Shown here: positions 19,339 through 27,247 of the stretch, piece by piece
Position numbering within the stretch: position 1 is the stretch's first letter
Layout: each line of letters begins with the position of its first letter
Virus record (IMG/VR): IMGVR_UViG_3300006805_000072
Coordinates: 1-37,461 of that record
Source of the DNA: a virus
DNA length: 37,461 nt
Direction: 5' to 3' (one strand)
Notes under the pieces: model-generated
What the model was told of the DNA's origin: nothing
What the model saw: the letters and a program-made list of their open reading frames with translations, nothing else
Databases searched by the model: none
Program-made: the position numbers and the translations under genes

Positions 19339-19703
19339 TGTCACACAGTCGCCGGTCAAAGTACAAACCGAAATACTGCGCGATGCTGATCAAGTCGGCA
19401 GAGAGTGGCGAAAGCATCTCTAAGTTCTGCGCCGACATAGGCATATCGATGCCGACGTTCTATGAATGGACCAAGGTCCACGAGGACTTTGATCACGCCC
19501 ATGAGATCGCTGTTGCCAAGGCTGTGGCCTTCTGGGAACAGCTCGGGATCAACCTCATGATCGGGCGCCCGCTTGATCCTGGCTCGAAGAGCAAAGGCGA
19601 TCGCCACGTCTGGATGTTCTTTATGCGCAATCGATTCCGGTCGGCTGGTTATGGAGACGATGACGCGTTCTCGTACGAGAAGAACGACGGATTCGATGTC
19701 TAA
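19338..19703 (+). CDS. terS: Terminase small subunit
   Basis: This 121-residue protein has an N-terminal basic segment (SHSRRSKYKPKY) followed by a clear helix-turn-helix: CAMLIKSAESGESISKFCAD then IGISMPTFYEWTKVHEDFDH. This is the usual DNA-binding domain of small terminases of this type ('G.S...F....G.S..TFY.W....'). A helical oligomerisation part (AVAKAVAFWEQLGINL) follows. It is encoded directly before, and overlaps by 8 bp, the large subunit gene. Likely role: recognition of the packaging site on phage DNA. Confidence 0.8.
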   Translation: MSHSRRSKYKPKYCAMLIKSAESGESISKFCADIGISMPTFYEWTKVHEDFDHAHEIAVAKAVAFWEQLGINLMIGRPLDPGSKSKGDRHVWMFFMRNRFRSAGYGDDDAFSYEKNDGFDV

Positions 19704-20994
19704 GGTCCACATAGATTACGAGAAGCTCCCGTATCAAGACGAGTTCCACGAGGCTACAGAGACCTATGACATTCTCTCGGCTGGATACGGGGCCGGGAAG
19801 ACCTATTCGCTTTGCATGAAAGCGCTAAGGCTAGGGACGATGAACTTCGGTCTCCCCGCCGGCATCCTCTGTCCAGACCTGAAGATGTTTAAGCGTGACG
19901 TCCTTCCTACGTTCGAAGCTATCGCCGAGAAGAACCAGTTCAAGATCAAGTTCCGGCAGAGCTTCTCTGAGCTTCTGATTTATCCATCGAAGACCAAGTG
20001 CTTAGTGTTCCACGCTGAAGATGACGGCAGATCTATTCGCGGACCTAACCTTGCGTGGGGAATCGTTAACGAGGTGACGCTTGTATCAAAGGCAGCATTC
20101 GACGCATTCGATGCGCGCATTCGTTTGAAGCAAGCAAAGCTCCCACAGATCGCAATGAGCGGTACGCCAGAGGGATTCAACTGGTTCTACAGAGACTTCA
20201 TCGAGCGCCATCGCGAAGACGCCCGCGTGGTCTATGGCGACATGAGACAGAACCCCCACCTCCCAGACACCTACGCCAAGCGACTCATGTCGCAGTTCGA
20301 TCCCGTCGCAGCGCAAGCCTACGTCGAAGGTAAGTTCGTCAACATGGTCGGCAAGACCGCCGTTCATTCGTTCTCAAGAAAGAAGCATGGGGTTCGCGGC
20401 ACAACTGTTGACCGAGCATTCCCGATCTGGATCGCTGTCGACTTCAACGTCGACCCAATGGCCGCAAGCATTTGGCAGCCGATTCCAATCGGAAGCGGCC
20501 GGCACAAGCTCATCGGAGTCGGAGAAGTCAAGATTCGTGACGCGTCTACTTACACATTATGTACTGCGTTAACAGAATGGCTCAGATCTAACTCACCGCA
20601 ATATGGATTCCGGGCTGAGGCTCTTTACAAAGACGTGACGGTTTACCCTGACCCCGCGGGCAATGCTCGGTCTACGAAGTCAGATATGTCTGACCATGCG
20701 ATCTTGCGTGAGTGCGGTTTTGAGAACCTGAAGTTCAAGAGACAGCTTTCAGTTCGCGGTTGTATCAACGCTCTCAATACGAAGCTCCACAAGGGAGAGA
20801 TAGAGATTGACCTCGACAAGATGCCAGAGACGATCGCGGATCTTGAGCAAGTGGTCTGGCGTGATGGTACATTCGAACTCGATAAGCGCGACCAGAACCG
20901 TACGCACTGGCTCGACGGTTTAAAGAACATGGTCGATTTTGAGTTCCCGATCGGCGAAGGCCGAGGCGGATGGAGAGAAGACAAGATCAGGTGA
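19696..20994 (+). CDS. terL: Terminase large subunit
   Basis: The product has 432 residues. The frame is open to 19573, but the ATG at 19696 overlaps the small subunit's 3' end and gives a normal N-terminus. The ATPase motor has Walker A SAGYGAGKTYSL (Lys-35, Thr-36), a Walker B-like WGIVNEVTLV near residue 118, and coupling motif IAMSGTPEG. The nuclease domain has WIAVDFNVDPMAA (Asp about 247) and VYPDPAGNARSTKSDMSDHA. It translocates DNA into the prohead and cuts concatemers. Lengths and motif order are usual. A gap of 50 bp precedes the portal gene. Confidence 0.93.
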   Translation: MSKVHIDYEKLPYQDEFHEATETYDILSAGYGAGKTYSLCMKALRLGTMNFGLPAGILCPDLKMFKRDVLPTFEAIAEKNQFKIKFRQSFSELLIYPSKTKCLVFHAEDDGRSIRGPNLAWGIVNEVTLVSKAAFDAFDARIRLKQAKLPQIAMSGTPEGFNWFYRDFIERHREDARVVYGDMRQNPHLPDTYAKRLMSQFDPVAAQAYVEGKFVNMVGKTAVHSFSRKKHGVRGTTVDRAFPIWIAVDFNVDPMAASIWQPIPIGSGRHKLIGVGEVKIRDASTYTLCTALTEWLRSNSPQYGFRAEALYKDVTVYPDPAGNARSTKSDMSDHAILRECGFENLKFKRQLSVRGCINALNTKLHKGEIEIDLDKMPETIADLEQVVWRDGTFELDKRDQNRTHWLDGLKNMVDFEFPIGEGRGGWREDKIR

Positions 20995-21044
20995 TTGACC
21001 GAAAGCCATGACGGGCCAATCATCAACACGGTGAGGTGATCGAT

Positions 21045-22616
21045 ATGCGTATGTTCAACGATGAAGACATTCTGAGCCAAGCCTTCCGAGCGAAGGTAAT
21101 CGAGCAGATCAAGTCCCAGCCGAACCAGGCCCGAAAGCTCGAGGCTATGAAGCGCCAAGACTGCTACCGTGACAACACGATCAAGTGGGTCATGAAGTCT
21201 TTGAAGGAGCTCAACCTTCGACAAGAGACTCTGGACCTCATGCAGAACCACGCATCGAATATCTCGATCGTTAAGAAGGTGATAGGCAAGAAGGCCCGTT
21301 GCTATCGTGGCGGTGTTCTACGTGGAACAGATGATGAGTCGACCACGACCAAAGTAATGGCGCTCGCGTCAGTCTTGAACTCAAACGAGTATTTCAAGAA
21401 GGCCGACAAGCAGTCAGAGCTTCACAATAATTCTCTTGTCGTGACACTCCCTTCAAAGACTCCAGAGGGCCGCGTCCGTTTGAACACGACTGTTCTTGGC
21501 CCATGGCAGTACGACGTTATCGAAGACGCTCGCAATCCAGAGAAGATCGGCTGCCTCATCCTGTCTGAGTGGAACGAAAAGGGTACCGGCCACAGCTTCA
21601 ACCATGACCAGATCCAGGCACTTGATCAGTCGACGTCATCAGACGACCAGATCATTGCGCGCGGTCCATTCAACGCTGATCCAGACGATGGCGAGACATT
21701 CATTTGGTGGACTAACACCTATCACTTCACAACGAACTCAGCAGGCGCGGTCATCGCGAAATACTCACCGCAAGATTCTTTGAACCCGATCAAGATGATC
21801 CCAGCGACATCGATCGATAAGAACCAGGACGGCAACTATTGGGGAGCTGGCGGCGAGGATCTCGTTGACGGTGCCGTGCTCGTCAACCTTCTTTGCTCAG
21901 ACATGAATCACATCATGTACATGCAGGGGTGGGGCCAGCTCGTCATCAGCGGTTCAAACATTCCCGAGACATATCAAGTAGGTCCTGGCGTTGCGCTCAT
22001 TCTCAAGGTTAACGAGGGAATGACTGCTCCAACGGTTGACCTTCTTACTCACAACCCGCCGATCGATTCATGGCTCAAGGTAATCGAGCAGTATGTCGCA
22101 ATGCTTCTCACAACCAATGAGCTGTCGACTTCATCGGTCGCGATGAGCCTCGATGCTTCGACGTTCCCGTCAGGCATCGCGATGCTGATCGACAAGTCTG
22201 AGTCGACAGGGTCAATCGAAGACAAGCGCCACACGTTCGCCCAGGCTGAGCGTCGGTACTGGAAGATCGTATCCAGTTGGCTCAACGCCTACGCTCGCTC
22301 AACGACACCACTCGACAATGAGTTTGCAGCGATTGGTCCGATCCAAGAAGACATCGAAGTCAACGTAAGGTTCCAAAGCGAGGAGCAGGTCGTTACCGAG
22401 AAGGAGAAGCTCGAGATCCTGAAGATGCGTAAAGAGATGGGTCTTGCGACTCAGCTCGACATCATCAAGGCCGACAACCCATCGATGACTGACGACGAGG
22501 CTCAGAAGAAACTTGAGCAGATCAAAGAAGACATGAAGCTGGCGGTAGTCCAGGCGTCTGATGTTGCTGACAAGATGACTCCAAGCAAAGACGAAAGTAA
22601 CTCACAACCGGAGTAG
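21045..22616 (+). CDS. Portal protein
   Basis: This 523-residue protein starts at ATG 21045 behind GAGGTGATCGAT; a GTG at 21036 is the alternative. It lies directly after the large terminase, the expected place for the portal, and has the expected size. Features: helical wing (IKWVMKSLKELNLRQETL), KKARCYRGGVLRG, a beta-rich centre with GPWQYDVIEDARNPEKIG, long hydrophobic helices (LVNLLCSDMNHIMYMQGWG) and a coiled, Lys/Glu-rich C-terminus (EEQVVTEKEKLEILKMRKEM). Twelve copies would form the DNA channel at one capsid vertex. The assignment rests on position, length and overall pattern. Confidence 0.8.
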   Translation: MRMFNDEDILSQAFRAKVIEQIKSQPNQARKLEAMKRQDCYRDNTIKWVMKSLKELNLRQETLDLMQNHASNISIVKKVIGKKARCYRGGVLRGTDDESTTTKVMALASVLNSNEYFKKADKQSELHNNSLVVTLPSKTPEGRVRLNTTVLGPWQYDVIEDARNPEKIGCLILSEWNEKGTGHSFNHDQIQALDQSTSSDDQIIARGPFNADPDDGETFIWWTNTYHFTTNSAGAVIAKYSPQDSLNPIKMIPATSIDKNQDGNYWGAGGEDLVDGAVLVNLLCSDMNHIMYMQGWGQLVISGSNIPETYQVGPGVALILKVNEGMTAPTVDLLTHNPPIDSWLKVIEQYVAMLLTTNELSTSSVAMSLDASTFPSGIAMLIDKSESTGSIEDKRHTFAQAERRYWKIVSSWLNAYARSTTPLDNEFAAIGPIQEDIEVNVRFQSEEQVVTEKEKLEILKMRKEMGLATQLDIIKADNPSMTDDEAQKKLEQIKEDMKLAVVQASDVADKMTPSKDESNSQPE

Positions 22617-22620
22617 GTGA

Positions 22621-23091
22621 GTGGCGATCAAGAAGGTAGCTTTCGAGTTTGATCCATTCGACGAACTTGGCATCACGCCTCCAAAGTCTAGGGCCGAAAG
22701 GCAAGAGGCTCTGGAGCGCGTGGCTGAACTCGTTAAGACCGAGGTCCTTGAGTTCGTAGGCGACGGCAAGAGTCCAGTCCAGGGCGGGCCATGGAAGCGC
22801 GGTCTGTCTCCAGAATACAAGAAGCTGAAAGGCCAAGAATCAAGTGCCACGTTCGCCAACATGGAACTCACTGGAGAGATGCTCGACGCTCTCAATGCAG
22901 TGGTGAAACGTGGCAACAAGATCTCTCTCGAGATCACCGGCTCTCAAGCTCCAAAGGCTGACGGTCACAATAACCACTCCGGCGACTCTTCACTTCCAGA
23001 GAGGCGATTCATTCCTAAGGACGATGAGACGTTCAAGAAGTCGATTTGGTCTGACGTTAAACGCATCCTTCAAGAATACGAGGATGAGTGA
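22621..23091 (+). CDS. Virion morphogenesis / HK97 gp10-like protein 1
   Basis: The product has 156 residues from a GTG start (GAGTAGGTGAGTG context). It has a helical start (SRAERQEALERVAELVKTEV), a short K-S-P-V-x-G-G-x-W segment (VQGGPWKRGLSPEYKKLKGQ), ANMELTGEMLDALNAVV and the ending ERRFIPKDDETFKKSIWSDV plus a helix. The 'V.GG.WK...Y...K......NM.LTG.ML.AL' and 'RRF.P' series is typical of phage head-tail completion proteins (virion morphogenesis type). Its position between portal and scaffold is less usual. It is followed immediately by a second, similar protein. Confidence 0.65.
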   Translation: MAIKKVAFEFDPFDELGITPPKSRAERQEALERVAELVKTEVLEFVGDGKSPVQGGPWKRGLSPEYKKLKGQESSATFANMELTGEMLDALNAVVKRGNKISLEITGSQAPKADGHNNHSGDSSLPERRFIPKDDETFKKSIWSDVKRILQEYEDE

Positions 23092-23738
23092 TGTCGTCGG
23101 CACGCGATCGGAAGTTTAAGTCGGATCTTCAAAAGGCCATCAAAGACACGGTCAAAAAAGATCTCGACCAGAAGATAACCGAAAGCGACCTGACCTCAAT
23201 CGGTGAGCGCGTGATCAGCAAGATGAAACAGCAGATCGCTCGCGGCATTTCGCCAATCATGGAGTGGGGCCGGTTCCCAGAGTACAAATCAAGAACAGCC
23301 AAGCGATCGGCAAAAGAGACTCGCCGACTCGCAAAGAATCTTGGTCGCGCAGCCAAGACCACAAGCAATCGTGAGATCAAGAAGCAGATCAGAGCACGAG
23401 CTAAGACGCTGCGCGGTATTGCGAAAGGCCAATCAAAGAAGGGTTACCCTGACAACCTTCCCGAGATCGTAAAGATCGCGACCGGGAAGAAAGCTCGGCC
23501 GGTGAACTTGAAGTTGTTCGGTGACTTCCTTGATGCGCTTGAAGCTAGGGTGTTCAGCAAGAAACTGCACATCGGGTACTTCGACAAAGACCAAGAGGTC
23601 AAAGAGAAGGGTCACCGCGAAGGTGCAAACGGCCAGTATCCACGCCCAACAATCCCAGATCAGAACGAGCGATTCAATGCTTCGGTCCAGGCCGAGCTTC
23701 TCAAGGCGATTGACCAAGTCCTAAAAAAGCGTCTGTAA
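23091..23738 (+). CDS. Virion morphogenesis / HK97 gp10-like protein 2
   Basis: This 215-residue very basic protein starts at ATG 23091, which overlaps the previous stop by one base. The pattern parallels the preceding protein: GISPIMEWGRFPEYKSRTAK, then a Lys/Arg-rich insertion (about 65-115), VNLKLFGDFLDALEARVF, HIGYFDKDQ, EKGHREGANGQYPRPTIPDQ and a final helix. This matches tail-completion or gp10-like folds. Having two tandem members suggests duplication and specialisation, for example as head-tail connector and stopper. 35 bp separate it from the scaffold gene. Confidence 0.65.
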   Translation: MSSARDRKFKSDLQKAIKDTVKKDLDQKITESDLTSIGERVISKMKQQIARGISPIMEWGRFPEYKSRTAKRSAKETRRLAKNLGRAAKTTSNREIKKQIRARAKTLRGIAKGQSKKGYPDNLPEIVKIATGKKARPVNLKLFGDFLDALEARVFSKKLHIGYFDKDQEVKEKGHREGANGQYPRPTIPDQNERFNASVQAELLKAIDQVLKKRL

Positions 23739-23773
23739 TCTTTACAAATCAATCCCTATCAAGGAGTATTTGT

Positions 23774-24409
23774 TTGGACGATCAGAACAAGACGCCCTCC
23801 GGCACAGATCAAAACACCGGCGAAGCTAACCAGAACGAGCAGCTTGCACTTGAACAAAAGCCACCAGCCGAGACGACTGATGGCCTGAAGCTCGCTCTGC
23901 TCAAGGCAACGAAAGACCTGGAAGCTGTAAACAAGAAGCTGCAAGCCGCTGAAGCCGCAAAGCTCGAGGCGTCTGGTAACTTCAAGAAGCTCTGGGAAGA
24001 CGAGCGAAAGCGCGTCGAAGAACTTGAGGGGAAGCTCAACAGAAACACGGCAGCATTCATCGAGACTCAAAAGCGCACGACGCTCAAAGATCAACTGATC
24101 AAGGCGGGGATGCGAGCAGACGCGATGAAGCTAGCAGACACCATCGGCACCGATGGTCTTGAAGTTGAGGTCACAGACCAAGGCTTTACAGTGCTAGGCG
24201 CTGACACCGTTGTTTCAAAGATGCGCCAAGAGTTCCCGTTTATGTTCTCGCAAGCTGCGCCGAACGTGAACACTGGAACCGGCAACGCACAGGCAGCAAG
24301 CGGACCCTTGTCAGGCAAGGATCTTCTCGCGGTCGAAAAGAAGTTCGGATCAGGCTCCAAAGAATACCGCGAAGCGGTCATGACCTTTATGGGGCAGAAG
24401 AGAAAATAA
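23774..24409 (+). CDS. Scaffolding protein
   Basis: The product has 211 residues from a TTG start behind AAGGAG. A disordered acidic N-terminus rich in Gln/Asn/Thr/Glu (1-40) is followed by a long coiled coil (LKLALLKATKDLEAVNKKLQ, then EDERKRVEELEGKL; about 42-100). A small domain then has KDQLIKAGMRADAMKLADTI and a Gly/Ala-rich linker, ending in a basic helix (YREAVMTFMGQKRK). This layout (acidic coiled coil with a basic C-terminal capsid-binding helix) and position immediately before the major capsid gene are standard for phage scaffolds. Confidence 0.85.
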   Translation: MDDQNKTPSGTDQNTGEANQNEQLALEQKPPAETTDGLKLALLKATKDLEAVNKKLQAAEAAKLEASGNFKKLWEDERKRVEELEGKLNRNTAAFIETQKRTTLKDQLIKAGMRADAMKLADTIGTDGLEVEVTDQGFTVLGADTVVSKMRQEFPFMFSQAAPNVNTGTGNAQAASGPLSGKDLLAVEKKFGSGSKEYREAVMTFMGQKRK

Positions 24410-24427
24410 ATCTCCCAAGGAGGGATA

Positions 24428-25264
24428 ATGGCAGACGCATTCATGAAAGCAGACGTTGAACTCGCGGCAGCAATTCCAGAGATCTGGTCGGCGGCATTCT
24501 ACCCGATACTTCTCGAGAAGCTTCCGTTCGCATCTTCGGTAGCGATGGACTACCAGGGCGAGATCGCTAACCTCGGCGATACCGTCAACATCACATCGTT
24601 CCCTCAGTTCGACGAAGCTGAAGAGATCCTCGAGAGTCAGGCTGTTGAAGCCGAGGCGTCGACGCTGACAAACATCCAGCTTGTCATCAACAAGCAGCTC
24701 GCGAAGGACTTCATTATCACTAAGAAGGCTGACCTCCAGTCTCTCGAAGTGATGAACGCACTACGCGACTTGGCTCTGCACTCGATCTTAAAGAAGATGC
24801 AGAAGATCATCATCGCTGCCATCGTCCCTTCGACAAGCCCCGACCACACGATCGCTTACACTTCTGGAACAACTCTTGCGCTGGCTGACATCTTGGCCGC
24901 GAAAGAGCTCCTGGATAACGCGGACGTTGAAGAGGGTGGCCGCAACATGATCCTCGGCGCAGCTCAGTTGAACGATCTGTTCAACATCAGCGGCGTGACT
25001 TCAACTGACTTCGGTCAGATGGGTTCACTCTCGAGCGGTCAGATCTCGAAGCCGATCATGGGATTCAATGTGAAGTGGACTTCTGAGGTTGGCAATACTG
25101 CCTACTTCATGCATCCGCTCGCAATCGAGATGGCAGTTCAGCAAGACCCGACTCCTTCCGTTCACGATCTCGGCGTCAGCGGTATCCGCGCGATGCGCGT
25201 GAACATGGAAGTTATGTTCGGTCTGAAGCAAGCTTCTGATCTCCGTGTGGTAACAGTAGCCTAA
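24428..25264 (+). CDS. Major capsid protein
   Basis: This 278-residue protein follows a very strong RBS (AAGGAGGG). ADAFMKADVELAAAIPEIWS, then LPFASSVAMDYQGEIANLGD with the G-D-T-V-N-I motif of HK97-fold capsid proteins, then FDEAEEILESQAVEAEASTL, NKQLAKDFIITKKADLQSLE and a C-terminal beta part (VNMEVMFGLKQASDLRVVTV). It is rich in Ala and helices and lacks a cleaved N-terminal delta domain, consistent with a separate scaffold gene. A terminator hairpin follows directly, as expected for the most highly expressed virion gene. Confidence 0.9.
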   Translation: MADAFMKADVELAAAIPEIWSAAFYPILLEKLPFASSVAMDYQGEIANLGDTVNITSFPQFDEAEEILESQAVEAEASTLTNIQLVINKQLAKDFIITKKADLQSLEVMNALRDLALHSILKKMQKIIIAAIVPSTSPDHTIAYTSGTTLALADILAAKELLDNADVEEGGRNMILGAAQLNDLFNISGVTSTDFGQMGSLSSGQISKPIMGFNVKWTSEVGNTAYFMHPLAIEMAVQQDPTPSVHDLGVSGIRAMRVNMEVMFGLKQASDLRVVTVA

Positions 25265-25278
25265 CCAAACCAGTCAGT

Positions 25279-25300
25279 AGGCCCGGACTACTCCGGGTCT
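25279..25300 (+). terminator. Terminator after the major capsid gene
   Basis: AGGCCCGGA (25279-25287) pairs with TCCGGGTCT (25292-25300), 9 bp with one plus-strand G-U pair, loop CTAC, followed by TTGTTCTC. The T-run is short, so partial termination (attenuation) is likely. Confidence 0.65.
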
Positions 25301-25339
25301 TTGTTCTCAGTTTCAAACCCAAATACAGGAGAGTTAAAA

Positions 25340-25882
25340 ATGAAGTTCGTTATGATCTTGATCGCAGCGGCAACGCTGATGCTCGCAGGTGCCGAGAAGG
25401 CAGAAGCGCAAGCTGTAAAGCAGGCGTTCCAGAAGCAGGTTCACTTCGCAGTTACAGGCTGTGCCGCTGGCAATCATGGCACGTCATACGCTGCACCGAA
25501 GTGCTTTGGCGATGTCGACGTGTGGGCGATTCCTGCTGGCGCGGTTATCGAGAAGGTTTACACCATCATCGATACGGCCATCACTGGAACTACAAACTAC
25601 GACATCGGTGACGATGACGATACAAACGGCTTTCTTGATGGCACGCTGTCGCTGACTATCGGCACCGCTGGTATGTACGGCAACAACGCGAAAGTGTCTG
25701 GAGCTTACCTTCGAGTCCAAACTGCTGGAGCGACTGACGCTGCTGACATCTATGTCGTGCCGTCGGCAAAGTACTACTCAGCGTCTGGCAAAGAAGTGAA
25801 GATGGACGCGACTGGAGCTGCAACAGCAGGCCAGGCCCGCATCATCGTTGAAGGTTATTTCGCAGGACCGAAACAGCCCTAA
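25340..25882 (+). CDS. Capsid accessory / decoration protein with apparent signal peptide
   Basis: The product has 180 residues. Start ATG 25340 follows AGGAGAG; the frame is open to 25301, but that start overlaps the terminator. Residues 1-23 are a textbook Sec signal (MKFVMILIAAATLMLAGAEK, Ala-Glu-Ala before the cut). The rest is beta-rich: WAIPAGAVIEKVYTIIDT, IGDDDDTNGFL, VPSAKYYSASGKEVKMD, RIIVEGYF. That pattern belongs to phage structural proteins encoded right after capsid genes. A signal peptide on such a protein is odd, as capsids assemble in the cytoplasm. The gene stands between two terminator hairpins. Confidence 0.7.
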   Translation: MKFVMILIAAATLMLAGAEKAEAQAVKQAFQKQVHFAVTGCAAGNHGTSYAAPKCFGDVDVWAIPAGAVIEKVYTIIDTAITGTTNYDIGDDDDTNGFLDGTLSLTIGTAGMYGNNAKVSGAYLRVQTAGATDAADIYVVPSAKYYSASGKEVKMDATGAATAGQARIIVEGYFAGPKQP

Positions 25883-25896
25883 GTCTTGAATTGATC

Positions 25897-25918
25897 GGCG
25901 GGGGAATAGTCTCCCGCC
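25897..25918 (+). terminator. Terminator after the capsid accessory gene
   Basis: GGCGGGGGA (25897-25905) pairs with TCTCCCGCC (25910-25918), 9 bp with one G-U pair, loop ATAG, followed by TCTTTG. The GC-rich stem is strong and the T-run weak, so it may attenuate transcription into the tail genes. Confidence 0.65.
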
Positions 25919-25938
25919 TCTTTGAATACGGGGTTGAG

Positions 25939-26778
25939 ATGCTTACCGGACAACGCGTCATCTTAAGTGACAATGGAACATTGAGCGATCTCAGTCGTTC
26001 GGTCGGTGACCTATTCTCCAATAACTCAACCCTTGCAATAGTTGCGGCCGAGGATGCGATCTATCTCGGAAGCGATCAGCCTTTCAATCATCGCTACATC
26101 AAAGTTTCAACCGCCAACACAAGCACGGCGTCGGTGTCTGTTTCGATCTGGACTGGATCGGCATTCACGGCAGCGGTTGACGTTATCGACTTCACATCAG
26201 TCGGAGGCAAGACTCTCGCAGCCTCTGGCATCATCCAATGGACTACGAACCGGACATCGGGCTGGGTTCGAGTCAATGACTCAGCCGACGTGACTGGTCT
26301 CACTGGCACTGCCATCTATGACATGTTCTGGGTGAAGCTTACTTTCAGCGCCGACCTTTACGCGTCGACTGCTGTCGCATACATCGGCCAGAAATTTTCT
26401 GACGATTCACTTCTGGGCGGGTATTACCCGGACCTTGTGAGATCAAAGCTCATCATGGCCCACACGTCAGGAAAGTCAGACTGGACCGAGCAGCACGTCT
26501 TGGCCGGTGAAGAACTCGTGAGAGATCTTCGCGTACGCCGATACGTTACGTCCGGCGCTCAGGTATTTGACTGGGAACTGTTTGCAGTCCCGGCCATGCA
26601 CAAGTGCGCTCACATCATCATGTCGGGACTTGGCGAAGATTACTCTGACCGCGCTACCGACGCACAAGAGGCGTACCAGAACGAGCTTGAGAATACGATG
26701 GCGGGGCTTGATCGAAACAAAGATGGTCGACTCAGCCAAGAGGAGCGAAAGCCTGTCGTTGGCCTTCGGAGGGTCTAG
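25939..26778 (+). CDS. Virion connector/tail protein with EF-hand-like loop
   Basis: The product has 279 residues from ATG 25939. The open frame begins at TTG 25891, but that lies in the terminator hairpin. The first 160 residues are beta-rich with repeated small motifs (TASVSVSIWTGSAFTAAVDV, GKTLAASGIIQWTTN), typical of phage neck or tail proteins. A helical part LVRSKLIMAHTSGKSDWTEQ and DYSDRATDAQEAYQNELENT follow. Near the C-terminus DRNKDGRLSQEE (nt 26710-26745) fits the calcium-binding EF-hand loop consensus (D-x-N-x-D-G...E). Position suggests a head-tail connector or tail protein; exact role unknown. Confidence 0.6.
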   Translation: MLTGQRVILSDNGTLSDLSRSVGDLFSNNSTLAIVAAEDAIYLGSDQPFNHRYIKVSTANTSTASVSVSIWTGSAFTAAVDVIDFTSVGGKTLAASGIIQWTTNRTSGWVRVNDSADVTGLTGTAIYDMFWVKLTFSADLYASTAVAYIGQKFSDDSLLGGYYPDLVRSKLIMAHTSGKSDWTEQHVLAGEELVRDLRVRRYVTSGAQVFDWELFAVPAMHKCAHIIMSGLGEDYSDRATDAQEAYQNELENTMAGLDRNKDGRLSQEERKPVVGLRRV

Positions 26779-27239
26779 TGTCGCTTGTATCGACAGCCTA
26801 TGACGCAATGATCGCTCGAGTTGAGGCGCTGTTCCCGGTGACACATGGGAGCTATCAGCGCCTATCAAACACATACGACGTTGAAGCAAACCCGGACATC
26901 TATCTCGACATGGGTTGGGGCGTAGCATTCGGCCAAGCCGTGAACACCAACCGAAACCTTTGCAGTCTTGTGACTACGAAGCGAACAGTGACCGTCGTTC
27001 TCACTCGAACCAATGACGCAACAGATAACGACGACAGTGGTCGAGATACAGTTATCAAGGCACTTCTTGAGGATGGCCGCACTGTGGTCAATGATTTTGA
27101 GCGTGGGTTCCGGCTTGCTGATACCGACATCAACTGCCAGTTCATATCTGATGGCGGGGTTGAAACGGCTGGACCTGATGATTCTTTTTACTATGTTTTA
27201 AGACTTCAGTTTGAGGTCGAATTATTTGATGCGCCCTAG
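26778..27239 (+). CDS. Tail terminator / head-tail joining protein candidate
   Basis: This 153-residue protein starts at GTG 26778, overlapping the previous TAG by one base. SLVSTAYDAMIARVEALFPV at the start and EVELFDAP at the end enclose beta strands (RTVTVVLTRTNDATDNDDSG, NCQFISDGG). Tail terminator proteins are of this length and stand just before the tail tube gene, as here. The sequence motifs alone are not decisive. Confidence 0.55.
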   Translation: MSLVSTAYDAMIARVEALFPVTHGSYQRLSNTYDVEANPDIYLDMGWGVAFGQAVNTNRNLCSLVTTKRTVTVVLTRTNDATDNDDSGRDTVIKALLEDGRTVVNDFERGFRLADTDINCQFISDGGVETAGPDDSFYYVLRLQFEVELFDAP

Positions 27240-27247
27240 GAGGGATG

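Noticed and set aside
19573-19695. Longer N-terminus of the large terminase
   Set aside because: This part overlaps the small terminase gene in another frame and is basic, low-complexity sequence; ATG 19696 gives a normal start.
20995-21044. Promoter TTGACC-17-AATCAT before the portal gene
   Set aside because: The boxes match only partly and the gap is short; the TGATTG/CAATCA inverted repeat there does not touch the RBS, so no firm call is made.
25891-25938. TTG start of the connector gene at 25891
   Set aside because: The segment forms a 9-bp terminator hairpin; ATG 25939 is a better start.
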